A stretch of 64,000 bases of DNA from Theocolax elegans (lineage: Eukaryota > Arthropoda > Insecta > Hymenoptera > Cerocephalidae): NCBI GenBank assembly GCA_026168455.1, contig CM047426.1, positions 81,247,986 to 81,311,985 of the forward strand, in the 5' to 3' direction. Of the stretch, positions 1 to 12,900 are shown in pieces. Below the pieces are notes generated by a model. It was not told the origin of the DNA and made no database searches. It saw nothing but the letters and a program-made list of their open reading frames with translations. Position 1 is the stretch's first letter. Every line of letters begins with the position of its first letter. The translations under genes and the position numbers were made by a program.

Positions 1-1625
1 ATCGCATCTGGTATAATATTTTGATGAAAACAAAGATCCCATCACACCGGCTCGCATATCACAACCCCTTGTGCCTAAGCAACCGAACATACGTCAGAGC
101 CAGTCGTGAGTTTACGTGATGCGCTACCTAAACTACCTAATAACTGATGATCCGTCTGCGTTCATTTTCATCTCGACTTGTAATTTACGCTAAATGTATT
201 GTTACACTTTCATAATATTTCGTTTTTGGCAATATTCCTTGTGCAAAACAATAATTTATAAATTAGTATTTATATTTTATTTTTTATACGCAATAAACAA
301 GCCAGTTTTGCAAAGTAATAAGTGTTTCTACTTACACAAAGAGAAATAAACAGCTTAATAATTTTTTAACTGGTACATTATTTTACATTGTCGCATATTA
401 TACAAGATCTACTTTGTTCGGCTTCTTATTATTCTCTTTAATAATTGTACACAGTATATAATGTACAGTTTATAGATTAAATAATACAAAGTTTATCTCA
501 AACATTTAAAAAACACGTTAACAAGAAAATATATTCACAATAAAATAGTTTATTCTAATTTAAATAGCCGATACGCAATCTTAAAAATATTATCTGTATA
601 GGTCAGAACCTAAAATATGACCTAATTAGTCTTAGTCCAATTAAAAAAAAATGAAGTGCGCGATTTCCGCCAGACAACACGATGTAATAAAATTATTTAA
701 CAACAAATCGTAGACGTATATATTTTAGAACGCGAAACGTTAAATATTACACAAATGTGCGTACTCAATGTGTAGTATAGATTCGGCATAAACAGGCGTA
801 TCTATAAAATTTGCTATTTTCTGACCCGATAACGTAAAGTCCTACGACCATAAATGGTTATGATGCAGTAGCCTGATTTTGCATCGTCGTACAGCAATTT
901 TTATTTTTATTAAAGCCTTATCGTCGTTCTTAAGCTTTTATAACCACGCCATGATTTCAAATAGTAAACTTGCGTTTCTTCCATTTCGTGCATACAAATA
1001 ACGAAACTGAAGTGCTTTTTCTTATCTTATGGATATGTCTTTTTTTTTATGCCTACGTATACGTATAAAATGAAAGTGTATTAACTTGATTCATTAGTTA
1101 GATTGTGTTTTACGTGGATATGTTATATTTAATTTGAGTATCGGAGGGGCTTAGATGGATATTCAATCGTATGTGGATCTTAAATTATCGTATACATTTT
1201 TTAGATGGTGTAGATTTAAATAATTTAAAATATTTCATTGCGCAAGTTTACGCGTATATATATTACTCGACTTTTCATTTCACAGAAAGTTTATTGCGTA
1301 AAATGCTAGATAAAAGAATCGTGCAATAATTCAAGTTAAAGTATCAATTTCGATAAATCCTAAGACTAAAACATATCAAGAGTAAGTATTAATATTTTCG
1401 TTACATAAATTAAATAAAATATTAACATAGTTATATTTAAGATTTTTCGTTCCACGATGATTACAACAGTCATATTTTTTTCACTACTTTTTTTACAATT
1501 ACGTATGCATAATCTATTATACAGAACGATAAGTGTATCAATTTTTGATAAGCTAGAATATACGCTTCCCGTTTTCCATTTAAGTAATGAGAGATAATTG
1601 TAACCTCCAGATTTATAACTTCTAA
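1..1625. other. AT-rich non-coding stretch left of the Kazal gene
   Basis: I see no exon, RNA gene or mobile element here. The sequence is very AT-rich with stops in all frames. Because the next tetraspanin exon (2668) starts inside the third membrane helix, this stretch is probably part of an intron of that gene whose upstream exons lie outside the window. That is inference. I looked for an exon encoding tetraspanin helices 1 and 2 and found none. Confidence 0.5.
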
Positions 1626-1628
1626 AGA

Positions 1629-1664
1629 TATAAAAGTCTCAGCATTTCGGAACTTGATATCAGT
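1629..1664 (+). promoter_or_regulatory. TATA box and initiator of the Kazal inhibitor gene
   Basis: TATAAA at 1629-1634 is followed by the arthropod initiator TCAGT at 1660-1664, putting the start A at 1662. The spacing of about 33 bases from the first T of the TATA box to the start is the expected geometry for a focused core promoter. It predicts a 5' UTR of about 79 bases before the ATG at 1741. The arrangement shows that the small inhibitor gene has its own promoter. Confidence 0.7.
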
Positions 1665-1740
1665 CTCTTCTTGACGTTTTCGGGCACAAGTCGATTTTTT
1701 TTCTACATACGTTAGTTATCCATTACATTATCAAGTGAAA

Positions 1741-2187
1741 ATGTTCAAGTCGAAATTTGTATCTATTCTATTTTGCGGTAAGTAACTGTGTAAATAAAAT
1801 TACAATAAATTAATATTAATGTAATATACAAACTACACTTTTTATCTGACTATTATCTTATAAATTGAAAATAAAAATTCCAGTACTTTTGACGTCAATG
1901 ATTCTGCATGCAAATGCTGAAGAGGAACAGGAAGGACCAAAGAAATGCGGATGTTTGGTTACGAAAAATCGTTCGCCAGTTTGTGGAAGCGATGGGGTCA
2001 CATACGTTAACCGTCGTAAATTAAGCTGCAAAAATCTTTGTGAAGGAACTAGTAAGTTTTTTATTTTTAAGAAAATGTATATAGTAACGTTGGATTTAAA
2101 AATTAATGTTTTAATTATTTATTTGCAGATATCGAAATTGTTCATCAGGGCAAGTGCATTGCAGATGAAGATCAGAGTCTTGATTGA
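1741..2187 (+). CDS. Secreted Kazal-type serine protease inhibitor, single domain, 3 exons
   Basis: Coding exons are 1741-1777, 1884-2051 and 2129-2187, all with GT-AG borders and matching phases (1 and 1), giving 87 residues. Residues 1-24 form a signal peptide with a hydrophobic core and a likely cleavage after Ala-Asn-Ala. An acidic stretch (EEEQEG) follows, then one Kazal domain with six cysteines: C-G-C, then PVCGSDGVTY with the family signature, then C-KNL-C and a final GKC. The closely spaced first two cysteines are typical of short insect Kazal inhibitors. By Kazal convention the P1 residue is the second after the second cysteine, here Val, which would favour elastase- or subtilisin-like proteases rather than trypsin; this is inference. 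The start follows a TATA/initiator promoter. The gene lies on the same strand as the surrounding tetraspanin exons and appears nested in an intron of that gene. It could act in haemolymph, salivary or defence secretion; the sequence does not say which. Confidence 0.88.
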
Positions 2188-2260
2188 TCGAAATAATATA
2201 ATTTAATTATTTAAATACCTATATCTTAAGAAACAATTGTGCAAATTTTGTATTAACATT

Positions 2261-2266
2261 AATAAA
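2261..2266 (+). terminator. Polyadenylation signal of the Kazal gene
   Basis: AATAAA occurs 74 bases after the TGA stop, the first such hexamer downstream. Cleavage would fall near 2280. This gives a transcript of about 0.4 kb after splicing and ends it well before the tetraspanin exon at 2668. Confidence 0.6.
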
Positions 2267-2667
2267 TATTTTCTAGCAAAGAATCTTACACTTTCATTCA
2301 GACCATCATGTGAATATTAAACAAGACTAAATATTAAGTGTTTATTTAGAAATTAAAATATAAAGATTACAATTTGATCTAATGTTTCTTATATAAATAT
2401 TAGAATATTACGATATAACTGTTTTAAACAAATTATTACACTTTAGTACAGGTATCGCGAATACGTGCGCCTATAAATATCTATAATGGTCATTTTATGC
2501 TGTAGGCGGTTGTAAAATGTATTTATAGGTAAATCCTCAGAAGAAGCAATTTCCAGAATGATATTAATTAATAATAGTCAGTTTGTAAAATGTTAAATTC
2601 CCTTGACGTGTATTCAGCAAACAACGAATGAATGAATTAACGAGCAAGTGATTTTTTCTGATTCCAG

Positions 2668-5600
2668 TACATTTTTGTCGTAATGGGCGTCCTCGTGCTG
2701 GAAGCGGGGGTTGGGGCATTGGCCCGCCTTTACGAGGAACAGGTGGGACCAGAGCTTAGAATCAATCTGAATCGCACTTTCCTTGATACGTATTCGTTGA
2801 GGTCTAGAGAAACCGCTGCTATTGATCAAATGCAGATAGAGGTAAGATGTGCTTTCTATTCAACTTCACGTTAAATTCATAACGTTTACTCGATCGACGC
2901 ATATATATATGTTGGTCTCGAAATATCGAACGCAAACTAAAAAAGGAAATTCAAACTAATATTTAAAGAAAATTTATATGTTTCGCAATATATTTTAAGA
3001 ACTAACTTACATCTTTATATTTTTATTCTTTTGTTTATCTTGCTTTTATTTTTCTTTACTTTATCAACTTGGTTTTATAATTTTGAAATTTCTTAACGTT
3101 TTATTTATGCCAGATCGATACGTTATCTCCAAATGCATCAAGTATCATTGTACAATTATTGATTTTACTTCAGTAGCCGTCCCATTTTTCAAATAATAAC
3201 GTAGGTGCAATTATTTTTCATGAAAAACGTTTATCTCGAAGCAAAACAAATAGTATTAAATAGCCTTCAAAAAGTAGCAATAAAAACGTTGAACCTCTTA
3301 ACCACGGTCGAACTTCCACCTCGTATCTCATAATAATCCACCACTTTATCAATATAACTTTAGTCCTTCAGCCTGCAACCCACGAAAGAAAATCTCCACC
3401 ACGATCTTGTCTGTCCAAAAGCCCCTAGACATCCCCCCTTCGGCCACAGTAACCCCACAAATTTCATCCCGCGTCCTTACCGTCAACGTAGCTTATATAT
3501 CTTAAAGTTTATTGTAAAAATTTTTAGAACTAAATGACGTAGTTGAAAAATAAATGGTTATATAAAATAAAAGTTTATATTTTAGCAAAAGTAAATTATT
3601 ATAATGTTGATTTGTATATAGTATATAATATAAATTCATTCGGGTTCCATTAACTTTAAGTTCTAATATTATAAATTGTAAAAAATTTAAGTTCAATCTT
3701 TAGGAAAAAGGTAAATCTTATACAATCTATTTTATATACGTTTGCTAAGATGTTATTCCATATGAAATGTTATTCGGGAACGTTTATCTAAGGAATCAAA
3801 ACAGTTTGACTTGTGAGGAACAACGTAAACAATAATATCCATTGTTCAAAATACTTGCGACTTAATCAAACGACTGTTTCAGAATCAAGTAATAAAAATA
3901 TATGTTGAGATACTCATAACGTATATATTCCTTAGGTTATTTTTGCCACCCAAAGGAAATTTTTCAAACGGCATACGGTCGATACACATCGTATATTGGT
4001 AATGGCCCTTTTTCTATACCATCGTCGCGTGGACCGTTTTTTATCGTTCAGGAATCGCGTATAAAAGTCTCAATGCCATCCATTACAAAGATATAGTCCG
4101 ATTGTCCGGTTGTTTTATTTACCTTCGATATATATATGTCTATATATATATACGCAGGTGGAATCGCCTCGAAGAAGCTTCCGATCTTTTATTTATGCAA
4201 TAGGGATATAGCCACCTCTCTCGAATATGGTATGACGATGTAATCGAAATGTGGCTCGTGTCTTGAAAATTTTAAAGGCCTCAGCCACCTAGACGCGCCC
4301 TACTCGTTTATGTATTTTTTTCGTTTGTTATTTAAGAGCTGTACCGTGGAATGCTTGATAATGGTCGTCTTAGTTTAAGAACGAAAAAGAGATACTTTAC
4401 GGAATCTTGATTTTTTTTTCAAACTACATGTTCTACTCTAAACATATAACCTAAACATATAACCTAAATATATAAAAACTCTAAACATATAAAGTATATA
4501 ATATATACTCTAATCTAACCGTAATACACACTTTTTTGTTTATAAAATGTTAATTGTGCATTTATTGTAATTTATGGTTGTTACGAAGCATCAAATTAAT
4601 TGTGTGAGAAACGTAGATGAGATTAGCAAAATACGAGAGCCAAGTTTTCATCTAGACTTTAATATTAGCGAGTAATATGCATCAATGTTACTGAAGTTTT
4701 AGCTGATTAATCGATAATTAATTAATTACCGTCAAACAAGTCTTTTTAATATACATAGGAGTAAGATTACAAAGTTTTAGCATAGAGCTTTTTAAGCAAC
4801 TTTACTTTCAAACTTTTTTCACGATAATATTCTAGGACCGTGCTATTATAAATTGGTCTGACATAATTAACATTGTTTCAGATAAGAATTTTTTTAAATA
4901 TATATATGCCTACATTAAATTTCTTTTACAATTGTATATACAAATATTAGTATTAAGTTTATATTGTAGGAAAAGTTTATTGTAAAGACGTCAAACCGTA
5001 ACCAGGAAAAACATTTTAAATTTCTTCAAAGTTTGCCTTCGACGCAGTACTTTATCGTACTTAACATTTAGTTCAATGTTAATACTGTGACTACACAACT
5101 GAATAAAATTATTTTACTTTACTTAAATAATAATTTGTTGTCAAAGAAGCTTTCAAGAGAAACCGCTTAACAAAATAAAACAAAAACAACCAATTTATTA
5201 TTATTCCGATATTGAAATTAATAAATTAATAGTTTAAGTAATTTCTAATGTATCAATATAAAATATAGGTGAGGTATAATGCATCAAAGTGTGGGTAGGG
5301 AAAAGAGATTACGAATAAGTAGAAGGTATAACAAAGTAAATTTACAAAAGAATGAAAGAGAAATGTGATTTAGAGTGCAAGGAAATGAAACTTTTACGTG
5401 AGAGGTACGCTGATAAAAAGGAAAACAAAACGAAAGAAGAGAAAGTTTAGCAATAAATCAAATTCTAGGGGACACGTTACCATCGATTTTGATATTTCCT
5501 CTTTAATATTTTATTAAATTATTAGATATACCTATACTTTGTTGATCAAAAGTATTTTCAATTATATACCATCATTTTTCATTTTGATCAATGTAAATAT

Positions 5601-8600
5601 TTCATTTAATTATGTGATTTTATATAACTTAAACCAAATTTTTTGTTGAATAGAAATTCAAATTGCAGCAAATGTTAAATAAGTAGTATGAGTCAGATTT
5701 AAGTAAGACTGACTACAATTTTACAATGATAATCGATAGAATATTTTTAAAATATTTCTATTCTTCCTCCGTATTCTATTCGTCTTCTCTTGAATTAATG
5801 ATTAAAACTGAAGTACAACACAATAAAATAAGTTTAATTTTTATATTTTGGTTTAGTCCGAATTGGCAGTACGCTAAATTATTTATCTAAATTTATTTAA
5901 GTTGTTTTCGTAGACAAATCAAATGCGTACAGTAAATAACAAAATAAATTTAAGCCATCAAAATTTTCAGTGATCAAAATACACACACGTATCAAAAACA
6001 CAAATAAACTTCAGTCTTGTACCATTCCCACGCAACACATCAGTGTCCTCCCTTTCTTCTGTACACGCAAAAACCCATCGTCTAGCTTTCAAATCTCGCG
6101 CGTTCCCTTTGTATTACTCGGTTTTTTCTTTGTCTTGCACTCGCTTTTGTCGTAGGTAAAAAAAAAACAAGAAAAACAATTCGCGCATGTGTGTTCGGGC
6201 AACGCGCTTTGAAGACGAAACGAGTAAGGCTTGCACAGTTTTATACTTGTAACGGCCGGTATTCTTTTTATCGTCCAGCTGCGTCCCAGGCTCATTCCAC
6301 GGATAAACTTTCCACTCCTGCTAATTTATTAATGGCTTGGCTGTCGGCTACAGACCTTTTTAGTAATGTCTCTCTTCGAAGCTCTCTAGCCAAGCCATCT
6401 TTTCTTTTTTTTTTAACGGCGGTACTGAATTTTTGGGTGGGTTGCACTTTTCTTATTATACGGGTTGGTACATGCATTTTGATGAATTATTTCAATTACG
6501 AGAATTCAAGGTGGAGTACAAAGTATTTTTCTTCCAAGTTACGTTTGAATTTAAATTGCTGTGATTTTTTAACTTCTTGTTCGTTACACATACAATTGTA
6601 TTTTCATTGTTGAGTTTGTATTGAAGTTTTGTGATTTTTTTTATATTTATTTACTTTTAATAAATCGACGGCTCCTATTCATAAAGTCCTATACCAGAAG
6701 TCATTTCTATATAGTCCTATCTTAAAGAAAATTTTATAAGATCCTATCTTAATTATAATTCTATAAAGTCCTATCTCAGAAGTACAATTTTATAAAGTCC
6801 TATCTGAAAAAGTCAGTTCTATATAAAGTCCTATCTCATCTCAATTTTGAAGAGCTACAAAATCATTAAACAATACGTTTTTTAATAAAAACAATAAATT
6901 ATAAAAATAATATTTACACCTTTATCTAAAAATATAAATATATATGCAGAATCGGATAATAATGCTCATGTAAAGAGTACCTTTTACCGAATATATTATA
7001 TTTCATTAACCTCGTTATCGAGATTTTATAAATATATAAAAAATATTAAAATTTGAATTTTGTATCCAGGTGGAAATTCGAGCATTTATGAAACGTTTTT
7101 TAGACAAGAATTGGCCATTGCCATTAAAATGGCCATAAATCGTACATTAATGCCCGAAAAAACGTTTCACTTAACCAAAAAATGTTCACTTTTCCACTAG
7201 GGTAAATATTCTGCCAATTGGATCTATTATAAATATATATCATATAATATATATATAAATATATATATGCCTACATTAAATTTCTTTTACAATTGTATAT
7301 ACAAATATTAGTATTAAGTTTATATTGTAGGAAAAGTTTATTGTAAAGACGTCAAACCGTAACCAGGAAAAACATTTTAAATTTCTTCAAAGTTTGCCTT
7401 CGACGCAGTACTTTATCGTACTTAACATTTAGTTCAATGTTAATACTGTGACTACACAACTGAATAAAATTATTTTACTTTACTTAAATAATAATTTGTT
7501 GTCAAAGAAGCTTTCAAGAGAAACCGCTTAACAAAATAAAACAAAAACAACCAATTTATTATTATTCCGATATTGAAATTAATAAATTAATAGTTTAAGT
7601 AATTTCTAATGTATCAATATAAAATATAGGTGAGGTATAATGTCATCAAAGTGTGGGTAGGGAAAAGAGATTACGAATAAGTAGAAGGTATAACAAAGTA
7701 AATTTACAAAAGAATGAAGAGAAATGTGATTTAGAGTGCAAGGAAATGAAACTTTTACGTGAGAGGTACGCTGATAAAAAGGAAAACAAAACGAAAGAAG
7801 AGAAAGTTTAGCAATAAATCAAATTCTAGGGGACACGTTACCATCGATTTTGATATTTCCTCTTTAATATTTTATTAAATTATTAGATATACCTATACTT
7901 TGTTGATCAAAGTATTTTCAATTATATACCATCATTTTTCATTTTGATCAATGTAAATATTTCATTTAATTATGTGATTTTATATAACTTAAACCAAATT
8001 TTTTGTTGAATAGAAATTCAAATTGCAGCAATGTTAAATAAGTAGTATGAGTCAGATTTAAGTAAGACTGACTACAATTTTACAATGATAATCGATAGAA
8101 TATTTTTAAAATATTTCTATTCTTCTTCCGTACTCTATTCGTCTTCTCTTGAACAAATGATTAAAACTGAAGTACAACACAATAAAATAAGTTTAATTTT
8201 TATATTTTGGTTTAGTCCGAATTGGCAGTACGCTAAATTATTTATCTAAATTTATTTAAGTTGTTTTCGTAGACAAATCAAATGCGTACAGTAAATAACA
8301 AAATAAATTTAAGCCATCAAAATTTTCAGTGATCAAAATACACACACGTATCAAAAACACAAATAAACTTCAGTCTTGTACCATTCCCACGCAACACATC
8401 AGTGTCCTCCCTTTCTTCTGTACACGCAAAAACCCATCGTCTAGCTTTCAAATCTCGCGCGTTCCCTTTGTATTACTCGGTTTTTTTCTTTGTCTTGCAC
8501 TCGCTTTTGTCGTAGGTAAAATAAAAAACAAGAAAAACAATTCGCGCATGTGTGTTCGGGCAACGCGCTTTGAAGACGAAACGAGTAAGGCTTGCACAGT

Positions 8601-9596
8601 TTTATACTTGTAACGGCCGGTATTCTTTTTATCGTCCAGCTGCGTCCCAGGCTCATTCCACGGATAAACTTTCCACTCCTGCTAATTTATTAATGGCTTG
8701 GCTGTCGGCTACAGACCTTTTTAGTAATGTCTCTCTTCGAAGCTCTCTAGCCAAGCCATCTTTTCTTTTTTTTTTTAACGGCGGTACTGAATTTTGGGTG
8801 GGTTGCACTTTTCTTATTATACGGGTTGGTACATGCATTTTGATGAATTATTTCAATTACGAGAATTCAAGGTGGAGTACAAAGTATTTTTCTTCCAAGT
8901 ACGTTTGAATTTAAATTGCTGTGATTTTTTAACTTCTTGTTCGTTACACATACAATTGTATTTTCATTGTTGAGTTTGTATTGAAGTTTTGTGATTTTTT
9001 TATATTTATTTACTTTTTAATAAATCGACGGCTCCTATTCATAAAGTCCTATACCAGAAGTCATTTCTATATAGTCCTATCTTAAAGAAAATTTTATAAG
9101 ATCCTATCTTAATTATAATTCTATAAAGTCCTATCTCAGAAGTACAATTTATAAAGTCCTATCTGAAAAGTCAGTTCTATAAAGTCCTATCTCATCTCAA
9201 ATTTTGAAAGCTACAAAATCATTAAACAATACGTTTTTTAATAAAACAATAAATTATAAAAATAATATTTACACCTTTATCTAAAATATAAATATATATG
9301 CAGAATCGGATACTAATGCTCATGTAAAGAGTACACTTTTACCGAATATATTATATTTCATTAACCTCGTTATCGAGATTTTATAAATATATAAAAAATA
9401 TTAAAATTTGAATTTTGTATCCAGGTGGAAATTCGAGCATTTATGAAACGTTTTTTAGACAAGAAATTGGCCATTGCCATTAAAATGGCCATAAATCGTA
9501 CATTAATGCCCGAAAAAACGTTTCACTTAACCAAAAAATGTTCACTTTTCCACTAGGGTAAATATCTGCCAATTGGATCTATTATAAATATATATC

Positions 9597-9649
<53 letters not shown>

Positions 9650-9892
9650 TATATATTATATAAGTAGAATTATTTAAGAGGTCAAAATATATAAGTAATT
9701 CATTTAAAAAGAAAATAAAAAAGTAAGACATTTAAAATGTACTTGCCGACAGAGATGGGCCTGAATCTGCCGCAATTTTTTTTAGATTCAGTTTTGAAAT
9801 TTGTGATATTTGAATAAAAAATGTTACCTTTTACTTCAATGTTATGAGAACGGCAATTTTTTAAAGAGAAACAAATATAAATAAATATAGTA

Positions 9893-9927
<35 letters not shown>

Positions 9928-12900
9928 TATAATATAAATTATATTGTCTATGACAATATAATTTATATTATATTATATGATAACTAATAGTTTTCAAATT
10001 ATATAAATTATCAATATTATTATAATTTTATGAAGTTAAGGCGATGTGATACCCAAATTACAGGTACCTACATCTAAAATCCCAAAATTTAAAAAACTAA
10101 TGGAATTAAAAATCTGAAAAAATTTACAGGTAATATTGAAAGCAAATAGAATACCGTTACACAGCGATTTTTTCAAAATAATTAATTTAAAATGAATTAT
10201 ATCGAAATAACCATTTTTTGGTCGGTAATATATAGCTAAAACAAGATAAAAAAATTTGAAAAAATTCATAGACTATCTTTAATATAAATACAACACCGTT
10301 ACAGAGCGTTTTTTTCGATAAAGTATACTGTTTGCTTGAGAAAAAATAAATACTGATTTTGTTTTAATGGGTATCACATCACCTTAAGAGAAAGTGTATT
10401 AAAGGAAGGGGGGGGGGCTTAAAAAAATTGACATTTATGATCGAACTTTATTGAATTGCATTTGAGATAGGACTTTATAAAATTGACTTCCGAGATAGGA
10501 CTTTATAATACTGACTAAATTTTTTTTTGAGATAGCACCTTATAGAATTTTCTTTTCAGTTAGGACTTTATAGAATTATTCTTGAGTTAGGACATTTTTT
10601 AATTAATTTTTGAGATAGGACTTTATGAATAGGAGCCGTCGAAATATTTATTGTTAATTTCTAAGACTATTTTCAAATTATTAATTGTATATGTATGGTA
10701 TACTGACATAATATAATATATGACTTTTAATAATGAAGCTACAAATTTTAAGGTATTTACGAGCGTATTTGATTTTAAATCACTTCTATACCAAAACTTT
10801 TCTATATTTATTCATATGTTTTTCTGAAGAAATTTTCTAGGTCACTGGTTTTATGAAAGTAAAGTCAAAATTCAATACCGTAGATCGTGAATTTTCCAAC
10901 GAAAAATCGAAAACTTGTCTTTTAACGTCTTTACATGCTAGCGTTTTAAAAAACAGCATAAGTAAAATTTCATATTGAAAATGTTTGTTTAATTACTTAC
11001 GTTAAAGAAGTGATGTGTGACAAATAGTATTTTTGATTTTGCACACTTGTTATTTTGATGGACATATATTGTCACGTACAATACGCTATTTTCTTTTTCG
11101 TGTAACTGAACTGTAACGTGAATTTACGAATACCGAAACTTTAAAAATAGTCAACCTAAAAATGTGATATATGAAGAATAACACAAAAAAAAATCATGTA
11201 ATTTAGAAGTTACACTGGCTGAAATATATCGTTATTAGTTATTTAATAAATGTAAAATATTTGGTCAAAATTAAAGAACAACAAATTAAAGATTTAGTTA
11301 TACATATTTACCAAATGCATATTTACGTGGTAAATAAAAATTGGATGATGTAAATTCTGATTATTTTTTCGCAAAAGGAGGAACCAGTAGATCCAGTATT
11401 TACCGTAATTTTTTTATTTTTTTTACAAAAGAAGCTCGAGGATGCAATTTCAGAGCTTCTGCTCGTTACTATAAAGAATAGAATGGCCCTTTGTGTTTTA
11501 ACACAAAGAAAGGTATCTAAATCTTCTCAATGAACAGAAAAAGTAACTACTTTAATAAATTTGCTAGTTGTTACATTTGTTAAGGCGGTAAACGAGAAAT
11601 ATCGTGCATATGTATACCTTTAAACATCTAGTTTGAACATCAATTTTAAACATTTTTTGTATTTGATTTATACAGAAAGTCTGAATTAATTGTATTATTT
11701 TATTGTTTACGTCCATTCGTTAGTTTATTAATAAATGTTATTAATAATGATATTAATAAGGATATTATTTATTTAAAGAATCATGATATTTTATTAACAA
11801 TATATTATTAACATCGGTATATACATATTAAGATGTGACATTTTGATTTCGTCCGTATTTCAGGGTATTAAATAGAAAAAAAGGAAGTAAAAATAAATCT
11901 TAAGTATAGGGAATAAAAATATAGATATTTTTATAAAACTACACTATTTAATCCCTGCCTTCTCCACTTGAAAAAATACCAGCTAATATCAAATTGAGCA
12001 ACCATAAAGAGAGAGAGAGAGAGGGGAGAGGAAGAGAGTATCCCATCCCAAAAACGCGAACATACACGTATATATACACACCGAGAGTTCGCGATATGGA
12101 TATTGCTTGGAGAAGCACGAGGACTAGCAGCCCCTCCTGTAACAAGTCGTTACGAGAGTATACCGCGGAGATTAATGACGCGCGAGCCCCATGTTAAATG
12201 GCAGGCTCAACGACGCTATAATCCGGGGGCTTCGTTGCACCCAAGCCATTAGCACGCGGATGGAGCACGCGCAACCCATGAAAATTTTCGCAGCCGTATT
12301 TAGATACTATATGTATACTACACTACCTACCCTCCCGAGTCTCTCTTCGAGAAGAGGCTACTGGATTTTATGCTCGCTTTTTTTTTACGAACCCGATGCT
12401 TTTCCAATGAGATTTCGTACGGATGGTAGAAATTTTCTTTTGCGTTTGATGTATTTGTTGAGTTTTCTTTTCCGACCATATTTTTTCGAAGGTTCGGTTT
12501 TTCTTTTGGAAACAAAAAAATAGTTACTTTTTTTCCGGAAATATGTGGTTGAGTATAAAAATATGGGTGAAATTCAAATTTATTTTATATATGTATCATG
12601 CGATTATAAAATTACTAATCTTTTACGGGATTATTATGGTATTGTTTTACTGTAATCTTATAATATTACTTCAATATGTATATATATTTAATACAGAGTA
12701 TTCTATAAGTATAACCATGAAAAATATATTTCATTTGTTATATAAAAAAAATTTTAACATAGCAGACGGATTTGAAATGAAATATTTCCGTAAAAGATAT
12801 AACGCACAAAATAATCGTTAAAAAAAAGAAACAGAAATCATTAAAATATATCGTTAAAAATACATAATATATATTTATATAAATATATACTAATCATATT

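Larger units (their letters stand above)
4895..7254. repeat. Tandem duplication, copy 1 (about 2.36 kb)
   Basis: This block is repeated head-to-tail immediately downstream (7255-9612). The landmark atatgcctacatt occurs at about 4903 and 7264, and all later landmarks keep an offset of 2355-2361 bases. Both outer and inner borders fall in short (AT)n tracts, which suggests unequal exchange at AT repeats. Differences between copies are few and are mostly one-base changes in homopolymers. The unit holds a GC-richer patch (about 6000-6480), an 11-bp stem hairpin, the left half of an inverted-repeat element and a nested palindrome near its end. Confidence 0.9.
9025..10642. mobile_element. Inverted-repeat DNA element with subterminal repeat arrays (non-autonomous)
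   Basis: The first 28 bases (9025-9052, starting TCGACGGCTCCTATTC) are a perfect reverse complement of the last 28 (10615-10642). Inside each end lie about six spaced copies of a motif like ATAAAGTCCTATCT (left, 9025-9195) or its complement AGATAGGACTTTAT (right, 10464-10642). If the termini are trimmed by one base the flanks both read AAAT, a possible 4-bp target duplication. No transposase frame is present between the ends. A TTAA-flanked MITE (10036-10387) has inserted near the right end, and the left half has been copied by the tandem duplication. The superfamily is not recognised. Repeated subterminal motifs are typical binding sites for a transposase supplied in trans. Confidence 0.65.

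Noticed and set aside
6191..6613. 140-codon open frame, with a shorter relative at 8552-8908
   Set aside because: It has no recognisable domain, the two tandem copies differ by frameshifts, and frames on both strands overlap. It looks like a chance frame in a GC-richer patch.
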